From Thalassolituus oleivorans MIL-1 (GTDB lineage: Bacteria; Pseudomonadota; Gammaproteobacteria; Pseudomonadales; Oceanobacteraceae): a stretch of 64,000 bases of DNA. The notes under the pieces are model-generated. The model searched no databases. It had not been told where the DNA came from and saw nothing but the letters and a program-made list of their open reading frames with translations. Made by a program: the position numbers and the translations under genes. The stretch spans positions 2,649,501-2,713,500 of the forward strand of contig NC_020888.1 of the NCBI RefSeq assembly GCF_000355675.1, in the 5' to 3' direction. This document shows positions 56,835-64,000 of the stretch, piece by piece; the stretch's first letter is position 1; every line of letters begins with the position of its first letter.

Positions 56835-57449
56835 TTAGGCTGCGCGATAGTTGGGCAACACGCCCACGTTTACTAGGTGCGCTAGCACGATTTCTACACA
56901 TTCATCGATGCTCATGCTTGAGGTATCGAGCGTTACTTCTGGGTTGATCGGCGGCTCGTAGTCGGAGTCGATACCCGTGAAGTTTTTAATTTCGCCCGCG
57001 CGTGCTTTTAGGTAAAGGCCTTTCGGGTCACGCTGTTCGCAGGTGGCTAATGGGGTGTCCATGAATACTTCTATGAACTCCCCTTCTTCTACTAGTTCGC
57101 GCACCATTTGACGCTCGGCGCGGAATGGAGAAATAAATGCCGATAGTACGATGATGCCTGCGTCTACGAAGAGTTTAGCGACTTCGCCGATGCGACGGAT
57201 GTTTTCCACTCGGGCCTCATCGGTAAAACCAAGATCTTTGTTTAGGCCGTGACGAACGTTGTCGCCGTCTAATAAATAGGTGTGCTGCTGGAGACTGGCA
57301 AGGCGCTGTTCTACGGCGTTGGCAATGGTGGATTTACCCGCACCGCTGTAACCGGTGAACCACAATACGCATGGCTTTTGTTTGTTTAGAGCCGACCGTG
57401 TTTGCTTCGTTACGGCGGATGCGTGCCATACGATATTGCTTGCTGTCAT
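56835..57449 (-). CDS. cysC: Adenylylsulfate (APS) kinase
   Basis: A 204-residue kinase phosphorylating APS to PAPS, the activated sulfate donor. It has the P-loop GYSGAGKST near residue 40, [27 protein letters not shown], and the [11 protein letters not shown] lid. The ATG at 57449 has GGAG ahead; the reading from 57467 is less likely. No sulfate-reduction or cysDN genes accompany it, and it sits beside a polysaccharide cluster with a sulfotransferase-like gene, so it may serve polymer sulfation. Confidence 0.95.
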   Translation of the reverse strand: MTASNIVWHASAVTKQTRSALNKQKPCVLWFTGYSGAGKSTIANAVEQRLASLQQHTYLLDGDNVRHGLNKDLGFTDEARVENIRRIGEVAKLFVDAGIIVLSAFISPFRAERQMVRELVEEGEFIEVFMDTPLATCEQRDPKGLYLKARAGEIKNFTGIDSDYEPPINPEVTLDTSSMSIDECVEIVLAHLVNVGVLPNYRAA

Positions 57450-57597
57450 TGTAGGTCTCCTTGGCATTAGCCACTGGCGTTTTGTAAGGGCGTGTAACAG
57501 GGGCGAACATTACTAAAGAACGGCAGGGAAAGAAACAAAGCATGCACCGGAATGTGGCGTTAATAGACGTAAGTCAGTCAATGTGTTCAATGGGGGG

Positions 57598-58085
57598 TTG
57601 TAGGAGGTGTTCTGGATTCTGTAGGAGGTGCTCAGGATTCTGTAGGAGGTGCTCTGGATTCTGTAGGAGGTACTCAGGGAGCGACAGCGAGCAGTGCCGA
57701 TTGGTTAGGGTTGATCGCGACTACGAACAAAAAGCGTTCGTTGAGTCGCTCCTACACAAAAAACGTTCGTTGAGTCGCTCCTACATAAAAAGCGTTCGTT
57801 GAGTCGCTCCTACAGGAAAGATTGATCAAATGAGGAGGTATCTGTAGGAGGTACTCAGGGAGCGATAGCGAGCAGTGCCGATTGGTCAGGGTTGATCGCG
57901 ACTACGAACAAAAAACGTTCGTTGAGTCGCTCCTACGGGAAAGATTGATCAAATGAGGAGATATATGTAGGAGGTACTCAGGGAGCGACAGCGAGCAGTG
58001 CCGATTGGGCAGGGTTGATCGCGACTACGAACAAAAAGCGTTCGTTGAGTCGCTCCTACAGGGTTGGGGTCGCTCCTACGGGTGC
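57598..58085. repeat. GTAGGAG-type repeat array, reversed orientation
   Basis: Four short GTAGGAGGTGCTC-GGATTCT-type units open the array. Three composite units follow: GTAGGAGGTACTCAGGGAGCGA, CAGTGCCGATTGG, GATCGCGACTACGAAC, GCGTTCGTTGAGTCGCTCCTAC. The order is the reverse complement of that in the 29-42 kb arrays. An 86-codon open frame here is a by-product. Confidence 0.9.
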
Positions 58086-58252
58086 ATTCGGCTTATAAAT
58101 AACCTTTGTTCATTAAATATTTTGTAAGGTTTATGACATTGCCGACGTTTGGCCTTCTTTAACTAACTTTTTTTGTAAGCATGTGTTGGCAGTTGTTGAT
58201 ACTCACTATAGAATGGTCACAAATTAAGCTTTAACACGTAAGGATAAAGACT

Positions 58253-58945
58253 ATGCGTAAATTACTTACAGGGATTCTCCTTGCTGCTGCATTCACGACT
58301 GCATCAGCTGAAGATGCTGTGAATGGTTCTGATATTGCTGCTAACTTGGCTAGCGGCATGTCTGTACAAGAAGCCTATGCGGCTGCTTCTGCTGCTTGTG
58401 GTGGCGGTTGTGATGCTGACATCATGGCTCAAATGCAAGCGGCTGGCGTTTCTGTTGCTGATGCAATGACTGCTGCGGCAAGCGTTGCTTTCGCTTCTGG
58501 TGCCGACGTTAACGCTGTTATGGCTGCTGCTCTTTCTGTTGAAGGCGTAAGCCAAGCAGATGCGGTTGCTGCTGTTTCTTCTGCTGCTACTGCTAACGGT
58601 GTTTCACTTTCTTCTGTGATCTCTGCTGCTTCTGCTGCTGGCGTTCCTTCGATTGTTGCTGTTCAGGGTGCTTCTGCTTCTGGCGCTGACACTGCTACCG
58701 TTACTGCTGCTGCTTTGGCTGCTGGCGTTTCTCCTGATGTTGCGTCTGCTGGTATCGCATCTGCTGCTGCAACTGCTGCTGGTAACCCGAATGCACCTGG
58801 CCAAAACGGTACTGCTCCTGGTTTAGCGGGTAATACTCCTGGTCAAAACGGTACTGCGCCGGGTCAAACGACTAACCCAACGCCAATCGTTCTGCCTACA
58901 GTTCCTACTCCTCCACCTGCTATCAGCCCTGCAAATCGCGGCTAA
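58253..58945 (+). CDS. Secreted Ala-rich repeat protein of unknown function
   Basis: A 230-residue exported protein. A signal peptide (MRKLLTGILLAAAFTTASA) is followed by about 150 residues made mainly of Ala, Ser, Val, Gly and Asp in short helical units (GVSVADAMTAAASVA; GVSQADAVAAVSSAA; GVSPDVASAGIASAA), and then a Pro/Gly/Asn linker with two GQNGTAPG copies. Two Cys residues (ACGGGCD) could form a disulfide or bind a ligand. It is alone between two repeat arrays with its own terminator, so it is an independent transcript. It may be a matrix or surface protein; no family is recognised. Confidence 0.8.
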   Translation: MRKLLTGILLAAAFTTASAEDAVNGSDIAANLASGMSVQEAYAAASAACGGGCDADIMAQMQAAGVSVADAMTAAASVAFASGADVNAVMAAALSVEGVSQADAVAAVSSAATANGVSLSSVISAASAAGVPSIVAVQGASASGADTATVTAAALAAGVSPDVASAGIASAAATAAGNPNAPGQNGTAPGLAGNTPGQNGTAPGQTTNPTPIVLPTVPTPPPAISPANRG

Positions 58946-58966
58946 TTAGTTTAGGTAGTTGAGTGT

Positions 58967-58994
58967 AAAAAACCCGGTTCGCCGGGTTTTTTTT
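58967..58994 (+). terminator. Rho-independent terminator of the Ala-rich protein gene
   Basis: AACCCGG-TTCG-CCGGGTT, a seven-base-pair stem with a stable tetraloop, is followed by an unbroken T-run of over nine bases. It lies 22 bases after the stop codon. Confidence 0.95.
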
Positions 58995-59027
58995 TGGCTG
59001 TTGTTTGGTGGAAATCAGGCACCGTAG

Positions 59028-59425
59028 GAGCGATCCGGGCGGCGTTCCGTTTATCCGCGACGCCAATCGCGAAAAAGTTTCGCTCCTACATAAAATACGT
59101 TCGTTGAGTCGCTCCTACATATAATACGTTCGTTGAGTCGCTCCTACATATAATACGTTCGTTGAGTCGCTCCTACATGAAAAGATTGATTCATCAAATT
59201 TGAAGAAATCTGTAGGAGGTACTCAGGGAGCGGCAGCGAGCAGTGCCGATTGGTCAAGGTTTATCGCGACTACGAACAAAAAGCGTTCGTTGAGTCGCTC
59301 CTACATAAAAAACGTTCGTTGAGTCGATCCTACAGAAATACCGTTCGTTGAGTCGCTCCTACATAAAAAACGTTCGTTGAGTCGATCCTACATATAATAC
59401 GTTCGTTGAGTCGCTCCTACAGGAT
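59028..59425. repeat. GTAGGAG-type repeats with 29-bp tandem units
   Basis: GTAGGAGCGATCCGGGCGGC and GCGAAAAAGTTTCGCTCCTAC form the first hairpin. Three units of 29 bp (TACGTTCGTTGAGTCGCTCC...) follow with CGTTGAG at 59102, 59131 and 59160, then one composite unit and several more GTTCGTTGAGTCGCTCCTAC copies, some altered to GTCGATCCTAC. Confidence 0.9.
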
Positions 59426-59479
59426 GAACATTCCTACCTACGTGGTAATATTCGTTTTTTGTTTCAACAAGGATGATTT

Positions 59480-60835
59480 ATGACCCGTTGGGGCTGTTTT
59501 CAGGCGTTGCTGTTTATTCTTCCCCTTCCTTTTGGTGGTGCTGCTGATTGGGTGTGGCCTTGGTTTGCTGTTACGGCGATGGTGTTGCTGGCGTTGGATT
59601 TGCGCGAGCGTTTGTTATTTCAATCGGTTAATCATCTTCCTTCTTTGACTCTTCCTGTTGCGTTTACGCGTGCTTTGCCGGTGTTGGGGTTGTTGGCTGC
59701 GGTGCAGGTTTGGGTGTTCTTCCAATGGTTATGGCCGACGTCGGTGTCGGTTTTTGAAACGTATCAAAGCTTATTAAAGGGCATTGGCCTTACGTCGTTT
59801 TTTGCGTTGGCTTTGTTGAATTTAGATTCGCGCAGGCGGGTAACACGGGCCATTTGGATTGTGGTGTTGGCAGCGGCGTTTCAGGCTGTTTTTGGTGCGC
59901 TGATGGTACTCACTGGTTGGGAGTTGGGCTTTTTTATCGAGAAGTCGGCTTATCGCGGTTTGGCAACGGGTACATACATTAACCGCAATCATTTGGCAGG
60001 CTACTTAGAGATGGCGCTGGCGCTGGGTATTGGGCTGTTGTTGGCTCAGTCTACTCAGTATCGCGGATCGTTTCGCCAGCGTTTGCGCCAGTTGGTTCGC
60101 ATGTTGCTAAGCACTAAGGTGCTGTTGCGTTTATTGCTGGCGATTATGGTGATTGCCTTAGTGCTTACGCGCTCACGCATGGGTAATACGGCATTTTTTG
60201 CCAGTTTGATGATTACCGGTGGCTTGGCCTTGGTGTTGATGCGCAATAAGACGTTGTCGACGACAATTCTATTATCGAGCTTGCTGGTGATTGATATTGC
60301 GATTGTGGGTACGTTTTTTGGTGTTGAAAAAGTGGCGGAGCGTTTGCAAAACACGACGTCTGAAACCGAGAGTCGCGATGAGGTAACCCGCGATACCTTG
60401 CAAATTGCCCGCGATCATTTACTGGCGGGGATCGGGGCGGGCACGTTTATTTATAGTTATCCTGCTTATAAAAGTGATGACATTAAGGCCGACCGTATTT
60501 ACAACAATGCGCACAACGATCATGCGCAGTTTATGGCTGAATTTGGATTGCCGGCATTTTTGCTGTTGGCGCTAGCGGTGTTGATCAGCATCTGGTGGGC
60601 AATCATGGCGATGGTTAAACGTAACAGTGAGCTCTTTAAAGGAGTAGGATTCGGGGCTTGCATGGGGATTATTGCATTGCTGATTCATTCTGCGGTGGAT
60701 TTTAACCTTCAGATCCCTGCTAATGCCTATATGTTTGTGCTGTTGCTGGCTTTAGCTGCAGTGGCTAGGTGGACTCCACACAAATCGGAGAAGGCACCTG
60801 AAATAAGGAGGAGCCGGAGCGCTCATAACGGATGA
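59480..60835 (+). CDS. O-antigen ligase / Wzy-type membrane protein
   Basis: A 451-residue inner-membrane protein with about eleven membrane segments. The large loop near residues 290-355 has ETESRDEVTRDT and the AHNDHAQFMAEFGLP segment, characteristic of the O-antigen ligase / Wzy_C family. It could ligate polymer to an acceptor or polymerise it. A CCGC-rich codon use and G+C level differ from the A+T-rich Wzy-like gene at 53-54 kb. Its 3' end overlaps the phosphatase gene as ATGA, so the two form an operon. Confidence 0.85.
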   Translation: MTRWGCFQALLFILPLPFGGAADWVWPWFAVTAMVLLALDLRERLLFQSVNHLPSLTLPVAFTRALPVLGLLAAVQVWVFFQWLWPTSVSVFETYQSLLKGIGLTSFFALALLNLDSRRRVTRAIWIVVLAAAFQAVFGALMVLTGWELGFFIEKSAYRGLATGTYINRNHLAGYLEMALALGIGLLLAQSTQYRGSFRQRLRQLVRMLLSTKVLLRLLLAIMVIALVLTRSRMGNTAFFASLMITGGLALVLMRNKTLSTTILLSSLLVIDIAIVGTFFGVEKVAERLQNTTSETESRDEVTRDTLQIARDHLLAGIGAGTFIYSYPAYKSDDIKADRIYNNAHNDHAQFMAEFGLPAFLLLALAVLISIWWAIMAMVKRNSELFKGVGFGACMGIIALLIHSAVDFNLQIPANAYMFVLLLALAAVARWTPHKSEKAPEIRRSRSAHNG

Positions 60836-61491
60836 AATTAAAAGCTACACTTCTCAAATTAGAAAAAAACACTCAAGGCCGTGATTTTGTGGTGGGTGAT
60901 CTGCATGGTCATGTTACTAAATTACATGATCAGTTGGCGGCTCTTAATTTTAACTCTGCTGTAGATCGCGTTATTTGTGTTGGTGATTTAATTGATCGCG
61001 GGCCTGAGTCGGCTGAGGCACTTAATTTATTAAACGAGCCTTGGTTTTTTTCGGTGATTGGTAATCATGAATATTTGATGATTAACGGTATGCGTTATAA
61101 AAGCAGCCGTCATCGCATGGCATGGTTAAATCATGGCGGTGATTGGATTACGCAAACCTCCCCTGCCCTTTGGGATGATTGGTTTGATGCGATTGAGGCC
61201 TTGCCGTTGGCGATTGAGGTAGAAGGCAGCGACGGTAGCCGTTACGGAATTATTCATGCTGATTATCCGCATTCACATTGGCAAGAGTTTGGCCATTTAA
61301 CGCCCGAGTTGTTAGAGAAGTGTATTTGGTCGCGCAGCCAGTTTCAGTGCCAGTCGCGTCACGTGGTGAACGGAATTGATTATTTAATTCATGGGCATAA
61401 TGTGAATGGCGGCGATTTGCAGTTAGGGAATCGGTTTTATATCGAGCGCGGCGCGTATCTCGGTAATGATTTGGTGATTAAAGAGTTGTAG
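60832..61491 (+). CDS. PrpA-type metallophosphatase (PP family)
   Basis: A 219-residue metal-dependent phosphatase with the full PPP/PrpA motif set: GDLHGH, GDLIDRGPES, GNHE and HGHNVNGG, and catalytic His residues in IIHADYPHSH. Relatives are protein serine/threonine phosphatases or diadenosine tetraphosphatases. In the absence of a Wzb-type phosphatase it is the only protein-phosphatase-like gene near the tyrosine kinase; a functional link is speculative. The start overlaps the ligase-like gene. Confidence 0.88.
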   Translation: MKLKATLLKLEKNTQGRDFVVGDLHGHVTKLHDQLAALNFNSAVDRVICVGDLIDRGPESAEALNLLNEPWFFSVIGNHEYLMINGMRYKSSRHRMAWLNHGGDWITQTSPALWDDWFDAIEALPLAIEVEGSDGSRYGIIHADYPHSHWQEFGHLTPELLEKCIWSRSQFQCQSRHVVNGIDYLIHGHNVNGGDLQLGNRFYIERGAYLGNDLVIKEL

Positions 61492-61499
61492 TGGTGTTC

Positions 61500-61980
61500 T
61501 GTCGCGACTACGAACAAAAAGCGTTCGTTGAGTCGCTCCTACACAAAAAGCGTTCGTTGAGTCACTCCTACACAAAAAGCGTTCGTTGAGTCGCTCCTAC
61601 ACAAAAAGCGTTCGTTGAGTCGCTCCTACAGGAATTATTGATTCATCAGATTTGAAGAAATCTGTAGGAGGTACTCAGGGAGCGACAGCGAGCAGTGCCG
61701 ATTAATGGCGTTGATAGAATCATCGTTTATCGCGACTACGAACAAAAAGCGTTCGTTGAGTCGTTCCTACAGGAATTATTGATTCATCAGATTTGAAGAA
61801 ATCTTTAGGAGGTACTGTAGGAGGTACTCAGGGAGCGACAGCGAGCAGTGCCGATTGGCGGTGTTGATAGAATCACTGCTTATCGCGACTACGAACAAAA
61901 TACGTTCGTTGAGTCGCTCCTACATAAAATACGTTCGTTGAGTCGCTCCTACAAAAAAACATTCGGTTAATCGCTCCTAC
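61500..61980. repeat. GTAGGAG-type repeats with four-copy 29-bp tandem unit
   Basis: CGTTCGTTGAGTCGCTCCTACACAAAAAG units start 29 bp apart, with CGTTGAG at 61526, 61555, 61584 and 61613. Two composite units with GTAGGAGGTACTCAGGGAGC and GATCGC/ATCGCGACTACGAAC follow, then further single copies. The last CTCCTAC supplies the stop codon of flgL on the minus strand. Confidence 0.92.
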
Positions 61981-63215
61981 AACTGATTAAACAAGGATAA
62001 TCGCGATATGGTGGTGTAGCTTTGCTGCGCTGCTTCTAATAAAAACGTTTGCAGCGATAGCCTGCTGACGGCTTCGGCAAAATCCACGTCTGATAATTCT
62101 GATAGTACCGCTTGGCTTACTAATTTTACGTCGTCGCTTAAATTACGCGTGTTGTCGATGACGTTTAATCGCGCGCCAACTTGGCTACGCACTTCGGATA
62201 TTGATGATTGTGCAAATGCGAGGTTGGTTAGGGTGTCTTCGATCAAGATATCTAGGGTCGCTGAATCTTCTGGGTTGTCTTCCAGCGAATCCAGTCCTTG
62301 GCGTAAGCGAAATACGGTGTCGGTGATACTTTGCTTGGGCGTTGATTTTGCCAGCACTTCGTCGCCGGGTTCTGGGTTGCCATACACTGTCATGCTGACG
62401 CCTGCGACTACGATGTCTTTCGAGCCTGTGTAGCCGACATTTACTTTGCCTTCGATAACGTGATTATCAGAGGCTCTGCGTGCGGTGTAATTTGGCCCTG
62501 GTGGGCTGATGGCGGATTCTTGGTTAAACGTTATGATGATATCGTCGGGATAGAAGTCGGCGTAGGCTTCTTCGTCGACTACAAACCCTGCATTCACCTG
62601 AGCATCGCCGGTATTTAATGGATTTATTTGTGTGGTAAACGTATTTTTAGCGGCACGTACGTCGATAAATAATGATTTACCGCTATCACCGGTAGCAACG
62701 TTGGTGGTGTCGCCAATGGATAAGAAACGTTGACCTTCGTCGCCTTTATAGGCATAGCGACCATTAGCTTGTTGTTCGAATGGTGGATTTTTTCCTTTAA
62801 ATCCAGCAAAAATAAATTCACCGTTGGGATCACGGGTATTAAATAAACTGGCTAGACTTTTTTCTAGCTGATTAATTTCTGAGCTGATTGCTTGGCGGTC
62901 GGTTTGCGTGAGTGTACCACCACCGGCGTTAACGGTGAGTTCTTGTAGCCGCGTTAGGTTGTCGGTTATCGACGATAAAGTCGCTTCTTCGAGTTTTAGG
63001 CGGTTTTCTGCCGCGGTCATATTGCGGTCGTATTGATCCCGCTGAGCGATATCTTGCTGCAACTGTAAAATTTTAGTCGAGGCAATAGGATCATCAGCCG
63101 GAGTTAAAACACGGCGACCCGAAGATACTTGTTGCTGGGTTTTATTAACTGATGATTGATTATCCAATATCGAGTTTAAGCCGCTATTAAATGACTGCAA
63201 AGTTGCGACGCGCAT
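61977..63215 (-). CDS. flgL: Flagellar hook-filament junction protein FlgL
   Basis: FlgL (hook-associated protein 3) joins hook and filament. This 412-residue protein has the flagellin-like N-terminus MRVATLQSFNSGLNSILDNQ, the QVSSGRRVLTPADDPIAST segment, and the C-terminal helix SDVDFAEAVSRLSLQTFLLEAAQQSYTTISRLSLF. GGAG lies six bases before the ATG, and it begins nine bases after flgK. The TAG stop is part of TTGTAGGAGCGA, the edge of a repeat, so no native 3' sequence remains after the coding region. Confidence 0.95.
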   Translation of the reverse strand: MRVATLQSFNSGLNSILDNQSSVNKTQQQVSSGRRVLTPADDPIASTKILQLQQDIAQRDQYDRNMTAAENRLKLEEATLSSITDNLTRLQELTVNAGGGTLTQTDRQAISSEINQLEKSLASLFNTRDPNGEFIFAGFKGKNPPFEQQANGRYAYKGDEGQRFLSIGDTTNVATGDSGKSLFIDVRAAKNTFTTQINPLNTGDAQVNAGFVVDEEAYADFYPDDIIITFNQESAISPPGPNYTARRASDNHVIEGKVNVGYTGSKDIVVAGVSMTVYGNPEPGDEVLAKSTPKQSITDTVFRLRQGLDSLEDNPEDSATLDILIEDTLTNLAFAQSSISEVRSQVGARLNVIDNTRNLSDDVKLVSQAVLSELSDVDFAEAVSRLSLQTFLLEAAQQSYTTISRLSLFNQL

Positions 63216-63224
63216 AATCTGCTC

Positions 63225-64000
63225 CTATCGGAATGTGCTAATTAATGTGTCGAAGATTTGCCGTGCCACCTGAATTACCTGCGCGCTGGCGTTGTAGGCC
63301 AATTCGTATTTAATTAGGGCTGCTGCTTCTTCATCAAGGTTTACGCCGGAGTTACTGTCGACTGCATTTTGCGAGTTGCGCAATAATACTTCGGCGGAGT
63401 CGCGGTTAATTTGCGACCGACTGGTTACTGAGCCTACGACTTCTACTAAGCGTGCGTAAGCTTCGGTATAACTGGTATTTCCGCTAATAGAGTCTTCTGT
63501 TTGCAACGCGGCCATTGACGATCCGTTACGACTATCGGAGGTGCCATCGGTGTTAAATTCGATGGTAAATTCATCTCCGGCCTGGGCTAAGCCCGATACA
63601 TTAACGTCAAAACCAAAATGCACGGGTTCGCCGACGGGGTCGGTGTCGAATAAATTATTGCCCGGCGGAGCAATGCTAAGGCTGTAATTTTCGTCGAGCA
63701 CGACTTTTAGTTGGCCACCCATAGTGAGCTTGGATGAGCCATTAATGCCGGTTGCGTTCATTTCTAAGCGCGGCGTAAAGCTGATTTTTCCACGTTCGTT
63801 AATGCCGACGTCTAGGTTGCCTGAAAATACGTAACCGGAGTTTTCGAGTTCGGTTCGAATACCATCAAGCAGTTCATCGCCTGTGGCGTAAGTGCCGGTC
63901 ATTTCGATACTAAAAGTGCCCTGCCCCGGTACGTCAAATTCGTAGGTATACGGCCCGCCTTCGCTAAAATCGTAGCCTTCGTATTCACTCAATGCGGTAA
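63225..64000 (-). CDS. flgK: Hook-associated protein FlgK, C-terminal part (runs off the window)
   Basis: The last 250-odd residues of FlgK (hook-associated protein 1), open to the window edge. The C-terminal D1/D0 signature is present: NSGVNLDEEAAALIKYELAYNASAQVIQVARQIFDTLI. Ahead of it lies a module GTFSIEMTGTYATGDELLDGI, like those repeated in FliD of this window. The FlgK-FlgL order and spacing are those of other gammaproteobacteria. The start lies beyond position 64000. Confidence 0.93.
   Translation of the reverse strand, partial: TALSEYEGYDFSEGGPYTYEFDVPGQGTFSIEMTGTYATGDELLDGIRTELENSGYVFSGNLDVGINERGKISFTPRLEMNATGINGSSKLTMGGQLKVVLDENYSLSIAPPGNNLFDTDPVGEPVHFGFDVNVSGLAQAGDEFTIEFNTDGTSDSRNGSSMAALQTEDSISGNTSYTEAYARLVEVVGSVTSRSQINRDSAEVLLRNSQNAVDSNSGVNLDEEAAALIKYELAYNASAQVIQVARQIFDTLISTFR

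Noticed and set aside
57542-57802. 86-codon plus-strand open frame with repeated CSGFCRR units
   Set aside because: The repeated residues come from the short GTAGGAGGTGCTC tandem units; no independent evidence of coding.

Overview
The window looks like the chromosome of a marine gammaproteobacterium with polar flagella, most likely an Oceanospirillales-type relative of Bermanella, Oleibacter or Thalassolituus. The evidence is a FleQ very close to that of Pseudomonas, the gene order flgK-flgL ... fliC-flaG-fliD ... fliS-fleQ on the minus strand, the prfB-lysS pair, and a giant flagellin of a kind reported from Bermanella and Oleibacter. The genus is inference; no rRNA or tRNA gene is visible.

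Layout. (1) 0.3-17.7 kb: late flagellar genes fleQ, fliS, fliD, flaG and fliC on the minus strand. Between fliS and fliD sit a TPR-methyltransferase with a sigma-54-type promoter, ung, lysS, prfB (with the classic programmed frameshift) and bfd (with a Fur box). FliD (1317 aa) and flagellin (1194 aa) are two to three times the usual size. (2) 18.0-31.2 kb: exopolysaccharide export and sugar-nucleotide genes on the minus strand: rmlBACD, ugd, a beta-CASP metallo-hydrolase, a WcaJ-like initiating transferase, a VanZ-like protein, an outer-membrane beta-barrel, a polysaccharide export lipoprotein-type protein, a Wzc-like co-polymerase/tyrosine kinase and a small membrane-anchored protein. (3) 31.2-44.8 kb: an accessory zone packed with repeats. 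It holds two HEPN/MNT (HepT/MntA-like) cassettes, two paralogous proteins of unknown function, one with a partner gene, two Imm11-like immunity proteins, an IS3-family element with intact ends, an XRE-like protein, and the manC-manB pair. (4) 44.8-57.5 kb: a second polysaccharide operon on the minus strand: sulfotransferase, Wzy-like polymerase, glycosyltransferase, two acyltransferases, WcaI, Gmd, Fcl, Gmm, KdsD-like and Wzx. Upstream lie a Wzx remnant, a DHH phosphoesterase and the APS kinase CysC. (5) 58.2-61.5 kb: an Ala-rich secreted protein, an O-antigen-ligase-like membrane protein and a PrpA-type phosphatase on the plus strand. (6) 62-64 kb: flgL and the 3' part of flgK.

The polysaccharide and accessory genes therefore occupy the flgL-fliC interval, the same position as the flagellin glycosylation island of Pseudomonas aeruginosa. 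Here the content is mostly capsule/exopolysaccharide. Precursors predicted from the genes are dTDP-rhamnose, UDP-glucuronate, GDP-mannose and GDP-fucose. CysC (PAPS supply) together with a sulfotransferase-like gene suggests a sulfated polymer.

Nearly every gap outside the two polysaccharide operons is filled with one family of modular inverted repeats ending in GTAGGAG/CTCCTAC, often expanded into tandem arrays (20, 24, 29 and 73 bp units). Several genes use the TAG inside the repeat edge as their stop codon. The least explained coding content is the 283/289/387-aa protein group with its Imm11-like neighbours at 32.8-44.7 kb.
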